From assembly GCA_933228895.1 (NCBI GenBank), contig OW121848.1, forward strand, positions 83,223,470-83,287,469: DNA of 64,000 nt, in the 5' to 3' direction. Below the pieces are notes generated by a model. The model was given only the letters and a program-made list of their open reading frames with translations, was not told the origin of the DNA and did no database searches. This document shows, piece by piece, positions 23,755 to 34,190 of this stretch (position 1 is the stretch's first letter; the number at the start of each line of letters is the position of its first letter). The DNA comes from Platycnemis pennipes (taxonomy: Eukaryota > Arthropoda > Insecta > Odonata > Platycnemididae). Made by a program: the position numbers and the translations under genes.

Positions 23755-25160
23755 ATGATTCGATGCTCTCCTGGCGAATCGGTGGTACAAAGTCTATTTG
23801 GGTCTTCCACCGGGTCAGGTCCTGCATATCTGCCAACATTTCAGAGACCAAGTCACTCTCCTACCTCAGAGCTGATGTCGAGACTTGAAAATTGGCCTGT
23901 ATTTATATCCATGGGGAGTCAAGTGTTCTCTGATTGTCTGTGGTCTTCCCGCCTTTTTCTGGCCACAGAAGTTTGTTCAGTGTGGATTTCTAGGCATTGC
24001 TAAGAGATTAGCCTATTTCTCTGTTGAACGTCTTCTCCAAGGGTCGGATTTCTATCAATTCTCTTGTTAGTCTCTCCCTGAATCTCGGCTCCCAGCATAG
24101 GATTTTTACATTGTCCCATTGAATGTTATGGTCCAGCATGATGCCGTGCTCGGTGACTGCGGATTTCTCCATTTGGTAGAGCCTGTAGTGTCTCCGATGC
24201 TCTTTCATCCTGTCTCTTCCAGTCTCCCCTACGTATGCTTGTCCACATTCGCATGATACTTGGTAGACACCTGGAGTGGCAAGGCCGCAGGGGTACTTCA
24301 CCTTGACAAGTTGGTCTCTAGGTTTAGAGTCAGGTTTGAAAAGATTTCAATGCCATGTTTTTTAAGGATCCTGGAGATTTTGCCGGAAACTGTCAAGACG
24401 TATGGTAATCCAGTTCTGGCTAGGGCTTCAGGCTTGTCCTCTTTTCTGGCTGCATCTGGTGGTCTGAAGGTCTTTTTCTGGGCCATATGTATTTCTTTCT
24501 CACTGGAACCATTTTGGCAGTAAGTCTTCCTCAGGTGTCGTATCTCCTCGGGAAGGTTCTCCATATCGGCTATGGTCTTAGCCCGATTGAAAAGGGTCGA
24601 TAAAACTGCTCTTCTCTACGAAGGGTGGTGATGGCTATGACCATTGAGGAAGAGGTCAGTATTCGTTGGTTGGCAGTAAACTCCGTGTCCAAGGTTGCCA
24701 TCTTTCTTCCGATGGACCAGGATATCGCGGAAAGGGATGCTGTCATTCTTCCCTGTCTCCATCATGAACTGGATGTTGGGATGTAGGCCGTTCATGCGGT
24801 TCAGGAAGAGTTGGAGATTTTCTCGTCCATGTCGCCAAACAATAAATGTGTTGTCCACGTATCGATAAAAGCACTTCGGTTTCAAAGGTACTGAAGCAAG
24901 TGCCTCTTCTTCGAAGGACTCCATAAAAAAATTGTTTGTCTCTGTTTGCGAGTCATTTCCATTCATTAATGCATAAATCATAGAGTGATGTCTTATAAGA
25001 ACCCTCATCATGCAATATATGTAAAATCATTCTCAGTAATGATATGAGAAAAAAGTAAAATACTTTAGCTTTTTACTTATTGAATTATTAGGACTATTAT
25101 TATAAGGACTAGCTTTGCTACACTGTAGCATCATCAGGTAATACAAAATTTCTTTTTCAT
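23755..25160 (-). mobile_element. Penelope-like retroelement, 3' portion, degenerate
   Basis: Reading the minus strand, the RT palm segment (25011-24616) contains CFYRYVDNTFIVWRHG, the Penelope RT motif with YVDN in place of YVDD. A connector (24564-24298) contains LPEEIRHLRKTY and ISRILKKHGIEI. A GIY-YIG endonuclease (24301-24008) contains GVYQVSCECGQAYVGETGR and a downstream catalytic-type glutamate region. A C-terminal stretch follows to about 23760. The changed catalytic aspartate and broken frames imply loss of activity. Upstream on the same strand, 25137-25131 reads CTGATGA followed by a 6 bp stem, resembling the hammerhead ribozymes of Penelope-like pLTRs. Confidence 0.85.
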
Positions 25161-25246
25161 GTGGCTTTCTATACATGATAGGTCATGAGGTTGTGTCATA
25201 GGTTGGGGAGAAGGAAGGAGGGGGAGGTAGAAGCAATAGCAATGAG

Positions 25247-25575
25247 GGGGATCGGGTTGGTGTGGTGGCTAGAGTACTGGCCTCCCATTCCGAGGGCCTT
25301 GGTTTGATTCCTGGTGGTGGCAGATTTTTCAGGGAAAAACCAATCCCCACTTGGGTGCCTAGTGGAGAGCATTTCAAGTTCAGTACTCCGTCCGTTGGAT
25401 GGGACGTTAAGCCGTGGTGCCTTTCGTTAAGAGTAGGCTAATGCCAATGCCAGGTTTCTCTCCACCCTTCCTCCGTTCCCTAAAACTCCATCCATTACCC
25501 AATTACCCACCAATCCTAAATGGCGCAAATGACCTCAGCTGTCGGTCGCCTCCCCTGAATAACCAGCATACAAAG
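25247..25575 (+). repeat. tRNA-derived SINE, family A, near full length
   Basis: The tRNA-like head GTTGGTGTGGTGGCTAGAG has a B box (GGTTTGATTCC). It is followed by CAATCCCCACTTGGGTGCC, GGGACGTTAAGCCGTGG, CAGGTTTCTCTCCAC and a tail GGCGCAAATGACCTCAGCTG. It is the best-preserved copy and serves as the reference for the family. Confidence 0.8.
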
Positions 25576-25726
25576 TTTCTTTCCCCTGTCATCTATGCAT
25601 ACTGATGAGCCTGTGGGGTAGGGTGAGGGGGGAGAAGAAGGAAGGGGTTGAGAAGTTGGAATGGGGAGGAGGGGGGGAAGATATGTGGGCTGCAGTGGTA
25701 GGGGGATTAGGTGAAGTTGGCAGCAT

Positions 25727-25769
25727 ACCTGTTCCACCTCACATGGCATACATGTTAGGTGGAACAGGT
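25727..25769. repeat. 13 bp hairpin with paired inner loop
   Basis: ACCTGTTCCACCT (25727-25739) pairs with AGGTGGAACAGGT (25757-25769). The intervening ACATG/CATGT also pairs, making one extended stem. Confidence 0.75.
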
Positions 25770-25870
25770 GCGCAGCTGAGGGTGGAAGAGAGAGTTGGGG
25801 GTGGTGGGGGCATGAGGGTTAGGAGGGTCATTTCTTTCTGGTAGAAGTTGCAGAATGTATGAGAATGTAT

Positions 25871-26024
25871 AGTGAAATGCTCTTGGGATTCCCACCTAGT
25901 TGGTATTCCAAATACAGGCATTTCTGAGCAGGGTGTTGACACCCTGAAGACAATGGCAGACTCAGCCTTTGAAATGTCAGTATTTAGAATACCAACCCTG
26001 TGGGAATCCCAAGAGCATTTCACT
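25871..26024. repeat. short terminal-inverted-repeat element (MITE-like)
   Basis: The left end AGTGAAATGCTCTTGGGATT and right end are exact inverted repeats for about 24 bp, with weaker pairing extending to about 45 bp (TTGGTATTC, AAATAC). It is 154 bp long and non-coding. The flanking duplication is not clear (TA or GTA are possible), so the superfamily is left open. Confidence 0.65.
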
Positions 26025-26354
26025 GTAATCATTCACTGGGAGAACATCAAATAAGTTTTAGTTGGTGACTTTTTCTTTCCACACTGATATTTCTAATTCC
26101 TGCCTTCCCCCAACCTATGCCACAACCTGTCCCATATGTCATTTTTGACCTATAATTTTAGGCTCTTTTGTTAGTGCCACATTGATAAATTTTGGCATAA
26201 AGGTAGAAAAAGGTAATATATTTTGTTGAGTGCAAGCAAAATTTTGCAAATTTTAGCTTTTTAATTCAGGATGGGTGTCAATCAAAATCCAAATTTTTCA
26301 TTAGAGTCTCAATGTAAAAAATTATGCATAGAAAAAAGTCAGAATTTTTAAAAA

Positions 26355-26882
26355 TTTGTATCATAATAGTATTATCACTAGCATCATCAGGCAATACAAA
26401 ATTTCTGTCTCTTGGTCTTCTTTATATATAGGAATTAATGAAAGGAAAGGAGAAAAGAGGAATTAATGAGTTTTTGGGCACAAGGGGCATTATGGAATCA
26501 CTTTTGCTTTTGAAAAAAACAACCATGACTTCTAAAAGGACACAGTCAAGGTCAGAGGGGTGATAAAGAGTGAATCAGGGCAACAAACATGTCAAATTAA
26601 TGTTTAAAATGGTGCTAAAGTAAATAAGTTCTCCAGATCCATCTTGTTACCTGTCGACCTTCTAAGGTTATGTGATTGTCAAAGATCAAGAGGGATGGGC
26701 AAGAAAATCAGGGAAAAAAAGTGTCATATCATAGGTTTAAATTGATTTCTAAGTTGCCAGCATAGTACCAACATCCCTCCCGGAATTCTCAATTCTCTTC
26801 CATGTATACCGAAGACCGAGAGACAGAAATTATGTATTGCCTGATGATGCTAGTGAGAATATCGTACTATTATGATGCAAAA
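26355..26882. mobile_element. inverted repeats with CTGATGA cores, Penelope-like pLTR remnants
   Basis: Arms about 26355-26428 and 26803-26882 are inverted copies sharing TAATAGTA, CACTAGCATCATCAGGCAAT and TTTCTGTCTCT. Each has CTGATGATGCTAGTGA reading outward (minus strand at 26390-26384, plus strand at 26841-26847). The core and flanking AATACAAAATTTCT match the motif just upstream of the Penelope-like RT at 25.13 kb, linking the two. The 375 bp between the arms holds no recognised coding sequence. Confidence 0.55.
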
Positions 26883-26883
26883 C

Positions 26884-27474
26884 TATAGTGATAATAATTC
26901 TCTTAAGAAAGTGGAAGGCTAAACTCTTTTACCTACTTTTCCAATGGACTTCCACAAGCTATCGGCATCATCCACATAGAAAATATAATATCATAAACTT
27001 CTCTTATCAAAGCTTGCTTGTGAAATTGATTGGGATAGCAACTCTCAAATTTAAGAACCTACTGCAGTCACGAAATGGTCTATGTGTTCCCTAACCATTA
27101 CGGAGTCCCGAAACTGACTTTTATTGCAATAGCAAATATATAATATGTCATATCCATATAAGTTGTAGATAAATAGAGCTAATATTAAAAAGTGTAAGTA
27201 ACTCATAAATCTTATTTCTGATACATAGTGCTAGCACCAATGCCAGATGTGGAAGTCACCACTGAAAGAAGAACTTCAATCATCCAATGAGTTTGAAGGT
27301 GATGGTAAGGCCTTCCTTGATAACTGGCAATAATGTTGGAAGCAAAATTTTTTGTTCAATGTTTCAATTATGGCATTTTAATTATGTAAATAGTTGTTTC
27401 ATGGGCCAGACATGAGTAAAAATATTTTAAGTATGGAGACCTCTTGTAGGAATAAAAGTTAATGATGATTGTCA
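26884..27474. other. non-coding, nothing recognised
   Basis: AT-rich spacer between repeats. No supported feature. Confidence 0.5.
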
Positions 27475-28245
27475 ATCATCATCATCATTGGTCAACAATC
27501 CTAGGATTGGTTTGATGCAGCCTTCCACTCAAATCTTCTATCAACCAACTTCTTCATATTAAGGTAATTCCTCTCTTTCACATCCTTCATGACCTGTTCC
27601 ATATAACTCTTACGAGGACTGCCTTTTCCATTCCTCCCGTTTACCTTTCCCTCAACAATTGTCTTCATCAGGTCATCATTCTTAAGATATGGCTGATTAA
27701 GTTGTCCCGTCTTCTTTTTAGAGTTTTCAGCAGACTTCTCTTTTCTCCCACTCTTCTTAAGAATTCTTTGTTTGCCACTCGGTCAATCCATTTTATCTTC
27801 ATCATTCTTTGGTAGCACCATATTTCAAATGATTCCACCCTTTTCTTCTCCACTGCTGTCATCATCCATGCCTCACTGCCGTAAAGAAACATGCCTCTGA
27901 TATACATCCTGATGAATTGTATCCTTACTTCCAAGCTTGTATTTCAAGCTATAAATAGATTCTTTTTTTGATAGAATGCCATATTTGCCTGGGCTATTCT
28001 ACTGACTATATCTTTCTTGCTTCGTCCATCATTGGTTACTCGGCTTCCCAGGTAACAGAACTCTTTCACCTCTTCCAGTTTTTGTTTTCCTGGTATAACA
28101 TTTGTTTTGGCCTCTTCTCTCTTGCTGCACACCAATATCTTAGTCTTCTAATTGATCTTCAGCTGATATCTGGTCATTGTCCTTTCTATGGTTGTTAGAA
28201 TTTTATTCAGAGACTTCTCTGCTATGAGTGCTACGTCAGATTGTC
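27475..28245 (-). pseudogene. RTE-like non-LTR element, second 3' copy
   Basis: Minus-strand fragments include VCSKREEAKTNV, KLEEVKEFCYLGSRVTNDGR, MFLYGSEAWMMTAVEKKR and FEIWCYQRMMKIKWIDRV, then RRRDNLISHILR. This is the RT C-terminal part, clearly the same family as the copy at 21.2 kb and in the same orientation. The 3' end is again a GATGATGATGATT microsatellite. Frameshifts separate the fragments. Confidence 0.85.
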
Positions 28246-29360
28246 AATATACGTATTCCTCAAAATTTTGGATATCAATGGAATAAATCAAACTTGCTGG
28301 AAATTTTCAAAAGCATGGAGATTGGTGAAGCTATGCCATGGTAGATGGAGAAAAAAATGAAGTTGGACAACTTTCATATGTCACCAGCTTAATTAGAGGT
28401 CAAAAGAAGATTATCTTGGATATGTGAACCGTACCTTAAATAAAAAAGGTTGAGTCAGGCCCTACAGACTACAGCTTTGTAATTTTTGAAGATTTAATTT
28501 CAAATAGAGAAATCACTTGTGCTGTATGAGGAATCCTAGGTAATTTTGTGGAGTAGACATTAGACCAGAAAGCCAAAGGTCCATGATTAGATTCCCAGTC
28601 CAGGAAATACTTTTGCTCTAATGATTTTGATGGTTGAGTTGTGTCCTTTGAAATAAAATCTGTGGAACTTATGAAATTATTGTGAGGTTTTTTCCTACAT
28701 CATAGTTCCTGAAGGCTTAGTAAATACTTAAGTTGCTTGGTTCATTATTGTACTGTCCCTAAGAAATCTGGAGGCATTAGGAATATATGTATAAAAATGA
28801 AAGAAGTGATAAACAAAGGGATCATGGCAAATGAAATACCTACGTTGAAGAAGACAATAGAGTCTTAGAAACATTAGGAAAACGAAAAATACATCTAAAT
28901 AAATTCATAATAGAGGATACAATGCCATTTATCAACGAGTTTCATTCTCTAGTTTATTTTTCAGGCATTTAAAACAAAGTCAGTCAATCTAAACTAGCCT
29001 TTTTTGGAAGTTCATTCAATCTGCTGGGTTTAATATGGTAAATGTTAAGATAAAAGAATGCAGAGATGGTCTAAGAGACATGCATGCTACACTGTGACAT
29101 ATTACTATCAAACTTTTCCAAATACTGTGGAAGAACCACTCGATAAATTTCAACCCTGATAGTGTGCACCAAATTCAGAAAAGGAAGAAAATGCACAGTG
29201 GGAGGAGTTGGAAAAAAACTGAGAAGGGAATATTTTTCAATTGTAAACATTATTTTTCAACATGTTGCATCACTCTTTAAAGTTGCTCTTTCCTTCATGG
29301 AAAATAAAACCTCTAACCCTATACATTAAACTCCCTTTCCCCATCCTTACAGATGCATAT
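28246..29360. other. non-coding; possible tRNA-like remnant near 28550-28612
   Basis: No exon recognised. A B-box-like GATTAGATTCCCAGTCC lies at about 28592, too isolated to call a tRNA. Confidence 0.4.
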
Positions 29361-29363
29361 ATC

Positions 29364-29545
29364 AGGATCGTGTTGGTGTGGAGACTATGGTACTGCACCC
29401 CATTCCAAGCGTCCAGATTCTGCCACCCAGAGGTGGCAGAGTTTTATCATTGGTGTACTGACCCCAGTTGAGTGCTGCGTAAAGAGCATGTCAAGTGCAT
29501 TACTCTCTCCATCAGACTTTTTGCCTAAAAATGACATTTAAGTGT
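29364..29545 (+). repeat. tRNA-derived SINE, family A, diverged partial copy
   Basis: It begins CGTGTTGGTGTGGAGACTATGG and keeps the order tRNA head, GTGTACTGACCCC-AGTTGAGTGC, then TCAAGTGCATTACTC. The 3' half is missing and divergence is higher than in the other copies. Confidence 0.55.
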
Positions 29546-29945
29546 CGAGATTGGTTAAAGTGCAATCAATTTCGTTGGAAAAATACTTAATTAATTAACA
29601 GGAATGGGGTCGTTTACCATATTTTTATTGCAGAATCTGATAGAGTATGTAAAATAAAAATACAAATATTTTTCCGTTTTTTAATCCGTCAATTATTTCC
29701 CGAGTTATAAGCGGCGAAAAACTGATGTTTTTAACCCTTTCGGAAAAGTGGGCGTGGTGCAATCTCTGACGTATATCGACTTCGTCCAATCACAACTGAG
29801 CCCACGAAGCTACTTTGCCTTATCGCAATGGGAGACACAGCTGTCTCGGCCAATGGGAGCGATTACGACAGCATCTGTGCGAGCAGACCTTCCGAGAATC
29901 CCCCTCCACTCTCTTCTTCTCCCCTAAAAGCGGACGGGAGGAAAA

Positions 29946-29953
29946 TGACGTCA
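29946..29953. promoter_or_regulatory. CRE palindrome TGACGTCA upstream of the acidic secreted-protein gene
   Basis: A full TGACGTCA lies about 710 bases before the ATG at 30665. It sits in a GC-richer stretch (29700-30020) that also has CCAAT boxes near 29786. This is where a promoter would be expected, but the transcription start is not defined by sequence alone. Confidence 0.3.
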
Positions 29954-30142
29954 ATGTTATCACAGCAGCATTTTCGGATGGCGTCACCTTTTGCTTATTT
30001 TAATCTTTGATTTATGAGTGAATGGTTTTGGTTAGAAGATTAATTTTTTCACGAAAATTCTTTTTTCATTTCCATCTAACGATTTCGTGTACAAAAATGC
30101 GATTTTGGTTCCGAGTAAACGCCCCCATTACAGCAACTTCAA

Positions 30143-30227
30143 GCCTGAGAGCCGTCCGCTGTATCCAGGACGGTAACATGCCTGCCTGACAATCCAACGG
30201 TGGTGGGTTCGAATCCCGTCTCGGGCA
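30143..30227 (+). other. tRNA-like pseudogene or SINE head
   Basis: The ends GCCTGAG and CTCGGGC form a 7 bp acceptor stem with a following A. The T arm has GGTTCGAATCC, a perfect B box. A 6 bp D-like stem CCGTCC/GGACGG is present. The anticodon stem does not pair, and the length (85) is wrong for a non-class-II tRNA. It is therefore read as tRNA-derived rather than a working tRNA. Confidence 0.45.
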
Positions 30228-30664
30228 TTATTGCTTTGTTTCTCATTGCCTTAAAAGATATGTTAAATGGTGCAAAATATCATGAGCAACTGGAGCACTT
30301 AAAATCCAATTCTACTACTACCTGAACCCAAAGTAGTAGCCAACATTTATAACATTTCAATGGTTGAGAAGAGTTTGCGAATATCACTAGCACTCAAAAA
30401 TCGAAATTTATCGATGCGGGCGGGTTATCATTGTCAGCTGGAATTTTTATGAACCAATTTTTACAAATGAAAATAATAAAATGCTATTAAATGCCAATTA
30501 TTTTATGAGATGCTCTATTTCTTCTTATGACTATATTTTATTTCACTGATTCCCCATTGTTGTTGTTTTGGTTAGTAACAATTACTTAGTTTGTTTACTT
30601 GATTAAGTTGTTCAAGGAGCATTCTGTGTTCAATACGATACTCATACTTACTTATATTTCAAAT

Positions 30665-32202
30665 ATGACTATCGCATTGTACAAAACTTTTATTATATAC
30701 GCATTACTCATGTCAGCAGTTTTTGCCAAACCACTGCGGCATCGTAAGCGAGAAAATAGATTAAAAGAGTAAGTACTTTCATCATGTTTTTATGCCTTAA
30801 GAATTTAGAGTTTCACGCGGCAGCTTAGAGGAAATCCAAATTCTTGAGATGAACAGGAAGTTTGCAATGTAATTACGTATAAATATGTAATGATTTACGC
30901 TTATGTTTTCGAGAGGCAATTACTTACCAATGATACCCTACGTACTCAATACACTACATTTTTTCATTTACTCAAAGAATAGAAAAAATATGAACGGATC
31001 ATAGTTCTTTGTGCCATTTTGAAAGAGGATTATCAATTTCACTAATTTATTAACCTGTCGTTAAGCTATGACATAAGTACATACGAATTGATGGTATTAA
31101 CAAGTCTTCCAGAACGCTTTGTTCACACAAATATTTCCCTAGCACCTATTTTTGATCCATTCGTGTATTTCAATGGAGCACCTATTCATGTATTGTAATT
31201 ATTTAATTTTATAGATCTGCTCGCGTCTGGTCTGTGAAATCCGACCCGAAGAATGTTGCGAAGCATGACGCAGAAGAGAGGAATTATGGGTCACAGAACG
31301 TGGATGTTCTATCTGGTCAAGGTCACCAAAGATACCACAGGGGCAGCGACAGCTATGGTTTGGAGAGAAATGATAGAATGACCGGTAGTTTACAGCACGG
31401 TTTCCGTGATGGTGCACCCGAGTCCGCGGACACCCGCGAGGACCAAAATTTCGTGAGCGTGAGTCGTGGGAACGCCAAGGGAGCTGAAGAAGATCACCCT
31501 TTCGGTAGCAGTATGATCAAAGCGAAAAGATCATCAGCGCCGTCGGAGGAAGTTGGAGAGGAAGACGATGCCGAAGGAAATGGCTCAAAATATGAAGGAG
31601 TTTCCGCGGAGGACGACGATAGCTTACGCGACTCCGACGACATTTCCACGTATGGTGGTAATCAGTTGAACGATGTGGGTGGCGAGGGCTTTCAATCCGA
31701 TACATCAAATGCAGGAGGGGACTCTTTCAATGAGATAGAGGAAGGAGAAGCCGTAGAAGGAGGTGAGAGCAATATTGGTACTTCGTCTAAAATTGATCAT
31801 TCATACGTGAAAAGAGGTGCCGAGAATAGACATCAGGCGGAGGACGAAATCGCAGATGAATATGCAGTAAATGGTGACGACAAATTTAGTTCCAACAACT
31901 TGCCACAAGAGCAAGGATACCATCGAGATATGAGAGAGAGAAGTATACATCAGCGGGACACAAAACTGAGGGGTCCATACGAGCTACGGAGGAGTAAATA
32001 CAAAGGTCAAGATGAAGAGATAGATCAGAAGGAAGAGAACGATGAGGAATGGGACGGAGCTGAGTATAACAACGAAGATTCGGCCATCGAATTTCCATAC
32101 GAGAAAGGTTATCTTGATGTAAAAGGACTGGATAATGGCCTCGGGTCAGACGACGCAGATTTTGGTAGAGTTGCACTTGTTGCTCGAAATCATGGAGCTT
32201 GA
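30665..32202 (+). CDS. secreted, acidic, cysteine-free protein with dibasic sites (granin-like composition)
   Basis: Two coding exons, 30665-30768 and 31215-32202, join in phase across a GTAAGT...TTTTATAG intron to give 363 aa. The first exon encodes a signal peptide ending MSAVFA (about residue 21), then the basic run RHRKR. The rest is dominated by D, E, G, S and N, has no cysteine, and carries possible prohormone-convertase sites KR (139-140), KR (234-235) and RR (293-294). Acidic blocks such as EEDDAEGNGS and KEENDEEWDG recur. No domain is recognised. The long open second exon, strong splice sites, signal peptide and two AATAAA motifs after the stop support a real gene. By composition it resembles granins or acidic extracellular-matrix proteins, but homology is not claimed. 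Confidence 0.8.
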
Positions 32203-32451
32203 CATAAAATAGGTGCAGGATAAAGGTCAAGAGATATAACCATGTGGTTGCATGGAATATCGTCATTTTATAATTTATATTAAGCAACTAATTAATCTGC
32301 TCGAGAAGCAGATATTTGCTGTATATTGAAAACTGTACGACAGTAAACGCCGGGATCATTGTAAACTTGAGCAAGAGTCTGTGCCTTCATTTTACTTCAA
32401 CTTCTGCGTATCTAAATTAGCTATCAACAATTACTCATGAGATGTTTATTA

Positions 32452-32485
32452 AATAAATTTCAGAAAAACAAAACCATCCAATAAA
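32452..32485 (+). terminator. two candidate polyadenylation signals of the acidic-protein gene
   Basis: AATAAA occurs at 32452-32457 and 32480-32485, 250-280 bases after the stop codon, which is a normal 3' UTR length. Confidence 0.55.
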
Positions 32486-33126
32486 CAGATTTTATTAAAT
32501 GATTGTTTTCATTTATCTTATTATTTTGTGCTTCATTTTAGCAGAAATACCTAATTGGCGCGAAATGCTACTCATTTTTGAGAAATATTTCATTAATATT
32601 TAGGAGTTTCAACCCTAAAGTTAGGTGAACAAGCAACTTTGTCGAACAAAACTACACACAAAAATATATTAAATTAGCATTCGAGAGTAGTCCTTCAATA
32701 ATTAATGAAGGCAAGTAATTATCAACGGGAGCAAGAGCGGAAATATGGAAATGGGAAGAGGGAATTATCAAAATAAATGATTACTGATGAATTTTTTGAA
32801 ATGGCAAACAAACATGCGATGTGCTGATAGCCATCAGAAGACTTGTCTCATGCTCTAGAGTAACGCTGAAAGCTGAAACTACTTTCCTAGTAGTGAGAGC
32901 ATAGAAATTTCGGAATAGGGTGGTTTCCTATTATTTTTTTATTGTCTTGATCGAAAGTTTATAACCTCTGGAGTACGTGTTTTAAGCCGTTCGATTTTTA
33001 AATGACGTTAAGTATTTTTCCTCATTAATTAAAAAGTGAAAAAAAATCAATGGCGCGAAAACGCGACGGCAAACTATTGCATGCCGGTTAATCCTACGCG
33101 TGACGTCAAACTATTTCCTTTACCTG

Positions 33127-33142
33127 CCACCAGGTGGTGCTG
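33127..33142 (+). promoter_or_regulatory. CTCF-like site
   Basis: CCACCAGGTGGTGCTG matches the vertebrate/insect CTCF core pattern CCASYAGRKGGCRS at all but one position. A second, similar site lies at 61292. A CRE palindrome TGACGTCA is at 33101-33108. The stretch 32486-33268 otherwise shows nothing coding. Confidence 0.35.
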
Positions 33143-33268
33143 CGGGCGCTTCCAAATAGACGCCGCACTCCGTTAAAGCTTATGAACAAGTATTGGAGGC
33201 ATATTTATTCCGTTAATTAATTATAATTAACTTTTATTTATTTATTTAACATTACTTATGCAGTTGAT

Positions 33269-33388
33269 TCATTTAAAATCAGTTAGTATTCCTTTCACAA
33301 GCATATCATGTAGTTCGCCTATCGCCGCACGACCTTCACGCCATGCTTCGTCGTAGCAGAAGACACAGCGAGCAGGACGTCCTTGAGC
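33269..33388 (-). CDS. candidate terminal exon, unknown product
   Basis: On the minus strand an acceptor ATTTTATAG is followed by 39 open codons beginning AQGRPARCVFCYDEAW and ending ILTDFK with a stop. Codon content is more GC-rich than the flanks and it contains a CxxC. A possible upstream exon with donor CAG/GTATGT ends near 33557, but its frame contains a stop. No family is recognised. A chance open frame of this length is quite possible. Confidence 0.25.
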   Translation of the reverse strand, partial: AQGRPARCVFCYDEAWREGRAAIGELHDMLVKGILTDFK

Positions 33389-33879
33389 CTATAAAATGAC
33401 TAATAATACCATGTTTAACTGAGAATTCTTTTCCAACATTGATAGTTTTTACAGGTTAATACTAATAAATATTCACTAGAGCTAAGGGGCCCTGAAATAC
33501 AACGGTAAGTTCAGGAGACGAATTTTCCTATGCTTCGCAACGTAAACTACATACCTGTTACGTCAGCATGAAGGCAGCGCACCCCGCCATTTCAGAGCCT
33601 TTTCAAATGGCCTTAAAATTAACATTTAATTCTCTAGTAAACTGGGATTTCTCAATACAAACTTTTTGCGTAAATTAAATACATTTATGGCAGGGCACAA
33701 ATCGCAATTAATGAAGTCTGTTTTCTTTGATGAAGGAAACTACCCTATTAATGACAAAGATTCTGTTATGATAGTTTCTCTGTAGTACAGTCTTCCAAAT
33801 GCTGTTTATCAGATAAATTAAGCATAAATATTATTTCAGGTGAAACATATTGATGGAGTTGTGTTTTCTGTTGTTATTT

Positions 33880-34190
33880 GGGGAGACGACCAACAACTGA
33901 CCTCATTTAGGGTATGAGGGTAAATTGGTAGAGGTAGATTGATTGTATTTCAGGGAGGGAGGAATGTTATAAAGAAAACCGGCGTCAGAATTAGCCTTCT
34001 CTCAGCGAAAAGCACTAAGGGGTCCACGGCTCAACGTCCCATCCGATGGACGGAGCACTGGACTTGAAATGCTCTCCGCGAGGCACTCAGGTTGGCACCG
34101 GTATAGCAATGAAAAATATCCCCGAGATTCAATCCCGGGGCCTCGGGATGGGAGGCCAGTACTCTAACCACCACACCAACCCAAACCCTA
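33880..34190 (-). repeat. tRNA-derived SINE, family A
   Basis: Read on the minus strand: GTTGGTGTGGTGGTTAGAG, a B box GGGATTGAATC, GAGTGCCTCGCGGAGAGC, GGGACGTTGAGCCGTGG, and a diverged tail. It is nearly full length. Confidence 0.75.
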
